In this document: one piece after another, positions 31,533 through 32,746 of the stretch
Layout: each line of letters opens with the position of its first letter
Position numbering within the stretch: position 1 is the first letter of the stretch
Source of the DNA: Firmicutes bacterium UBA1739
Lineage (GTDB): Bacteria > Bacillota > Clostridia > Peptostreptococcales > Anaerovoracaceae
Assembly (NCBI GenBank): GCA_002315385.1
Contig: DCHZ01000011.1
Span: forward strand, 1 to 32,746
DNA length: 32,746 nucleotides
Reading direction: 5' to 3'
Translations under genes and position numbers: made by a program
Notes under the pieces: model-generated
Seen by the model: only the letters and a program-made list of their open reading frames with translations
Database searches by the model: none
Told to the model about the DNA's origin: nothing

Positions 31533-32746
31533 TAATCCGTCTCCGATGCGGATCTTCCCGCAATCACACCGCTGCTCCAGGCCCACTGAAGATTGTATCC
31601 TCCGCATTTTCCGTCCACATCCAGCGTTTCTCCCGTAAAATACAAGCCTTTAATCAGCCTTGATTCCATTGTTTTAGGATTGACCTGGGATAATACTACT
31701 CCTCCGGAGGTTGTCTGAGCCTCGCTCCATAATTTAGAGCCGTTTATATTCACATCCCAGTATTTAAGGTGTTTCTCTATTTCCGCCAGTTGATTCCCGG
31801 ATATTTTTGCGGCAGAATCAGCCATCTTTTTAATCCCGCAGTTTTTCATTATCAGCGGAATCATTTTTTTATTAATCATACCGTTAAGAAACTCTTCATT
31901 TGTTTTATTTGCACTTCGTTCAAATCTATCCTGCATTATCCCGTGAAATTCCTCGTCTGAAACATCCGGGAAAAGATCCAGCCTTATTTTACATTTTTTC
32001 CCTTCTTTCAGAAATCTGGTTGCTCTTCCGCTGAGATTGAATATGCATATTCCCGAAAGTCCGCTTTCGGTAAACTGAATTTCACCGCGTTCAGCCGCAA
32101 TTTCCTCATATCCGCCGATACCGGCTGTGTCTGACTCTGCTAAAAGTATCGCCTTTCCCTTTGCTCTTACACCTTTAAGCTGTGTAAAATACGATTCCTT
32201 TGATGTCAGCTGAACCAGCGCAGGCGCAGGCTCTTTTACCTCATGGTCCAGCGTTTCGGCCAGGGCATATCCGTCTCCTTCGCAGCCATACTGGCTTCCC
32301 GCACGACCGCCGCAGGAAATAATGACCTTGTCGGCAAAAAGCCTTTTATTTCTATGTGACACTAAGGCAAAATCGCCGGTTTTTCTTGCCAGAATACCTT
32401 TTATCCAGTGAGAATAGATTACTTCTATATTCGAAAGTCTCTCTATTTCCATTCTCAGTACATCCAATACCGAAGAAGCCTGTTCCGAATACGGATATAT
32501 TCTGCCTTCACTCTCAAATCTCGGATAAATGCCCAGCTCATTAAAGAATTCCAGCGTATCTTCCGGAGAGAACTCCTCAAACGCAGCTTTAACAAAATCC
32601 TCCGCATTCTCATTGTATTCACCGCCGTTATAAATACTGTTGCTGAAATTACATTTTCCGTTTCCCGTAGCCGGAATCTTTTTCCCCAGCCGGGCTTCTT
32701 TTTCAAAAAGGATGACTTCCGCTCCTCTTCTTGCCGCAGTTATAGC
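31532..32746 (-). CDS. HI0933/YhiN-like NAD(P)/FAD-dependent oxidoreductase, 5' end outside the window
   Basis: The reading frame is open to the window edge and gives 404 residues; roughly the first 15, with the GGGxxG of the FAD-binding strand, are cut off. The visible start AITAARRGAEVILFEKEARL, then GKKIPATGNGKCNFSN, is a clear HI0933-family signature. VIISCGGRAGSQYGCEGDGY in the middle and TSGGVVLSQVNPKTMESRLI, then FTGETLDVDGKCGGYNLQWAWSSG near the end, confirm it. An apparent start at 32467 is internal. These are flavoproteins of unknown substrate found in most bacteria. It is coupled to the next flavoprotein by a TAATG overlap. Confidence 0.92.
   Translation of the reverse strand, partial: AITAARRGAEVILFEKEARLGKKIPATGNGKCNFSNSIYNGGEYNENAEDFVKAAFEEFSPEDTLEFFNELGIYPRFESEGRIYPYSEQASSVLDVLRMEIERLSNIEVIYSHWIKGILARKTGDFALVSHRNKRLFADKVIISCGGRAGSQYGCEGDGYALAETLDHEVKEPAPALVQLTSKESYFTQLKGVRAKGKAILLAESDTAGIGGYEEIAAERGEIQFTESGLSGICIFNLSGRATRFLKEGKKCKIRLDLFPDVSDEEFHGIMQDRFERSANKTNEEFLNGMINKKMIPLIMKNCGIKKMADSAAKISGNQLAEIEKHLKYWDVNINGSKLWSEAQTTSGGVVLSQVNPKTMESRLIKGLYFTGETLDVDGKCGGYNLQWAWSSGVIAGRSASETD

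Noticed and set aside
32455..32706. Separate 83-codon minus-strand gene near the window edge
   Set aside because: Another minus-strand frame here encodes the HI0933 family signature and continues into the gene that ends at 31532, so this is a shadow frame.
1..32746. tRNA, rRNA, CRISPR array, insertion sequence or prophage genes
   Set aside because: All gaps were read; none shows tRNA arms, repeated spacers, terminal inverted repeats with a transposase, or phage proteins.

Overview
The window reads as chromosomal DNA of a low-GC, Gram-positive anaerobe, most likely class Clostridia (Bacillota). Supporting genes are a TM1266-type regulator linked to Fe-only hydrogenase systems, a catabolic-type glutamate dehydrogenase close to the clostridial NAD-linked enzyme, the DUF5693-CsaB pair, YlmH, AddA, a split transketolase, and a fused Nnr next to a MazF remnant. 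I cannot place it at genus level. There are 28 protein genes that I support, 21 of them on the minus strand, plus one pseudogene. I see no rRNA, tRNA, CRISPR array, prophage or insertion sequence.

Layout, left to right. 1-1300: a TtcA-family thiolase gene with a good promoter, then an AT-rich gap with seven DnaA-box-like 9-mers and a 20-bp palindrome, then a tiny membrane-protein gene. 1367-3778 (+): AlaX-type editing protein, TM1266-like regulator, and a MobA-like nucleotidyltransferase carrying a degenerate THEP1-like N-terminal domain. 3791-10256 (-): a tightly packed, often overlapping operon read as ftsE, ftsX, M23 hydrolase with coiled coils, recJ, ctpA, ylmH. This joins a cell-wall hydrolase and its ABC-type activator to a processing protease. 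10428-11421: 5-formyl-THF cyclo-ligase facing a convergent, overlapping gene for a P-loop-like protein lacking its lysine. 11503-17677 (-): an operon for cell-surface polymer assembly (DUF5693, csaB, tagA/wecG-like) running into the two halves of transketolase, then a 42-codon gene with a TTG start and a strong ribosome-binding site, then a terminator. 17710-19574 (-): metabolite-repair enzyme Nnr followed by a mazF toxin gene that has lost its middle. 19616-22844: mgtE and the strongly codon-biased gdhA, divergent, each ending in a clear terminator. 22924-27916: addA without addB, then gpmI on the other strand. 27922-32746 (-): DUF4234/SHOCT membrane protein, histidine phosphatase, and two translationally coupled flavoproteins, the first of which runs off the window.

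Most of this is housekeeping. The features I find most unusual are the mazF internal deletion, the THEP1-like/MobA fusion, the DnaA-box cluster far from any recognisable dnaA-region gene, the small proteins at 1174-1296 and 11613-11741, and the ftsEX-hydrolase-recJ-ctpA-ylmH gene string. I did not find a convincing new defence or mobile system.
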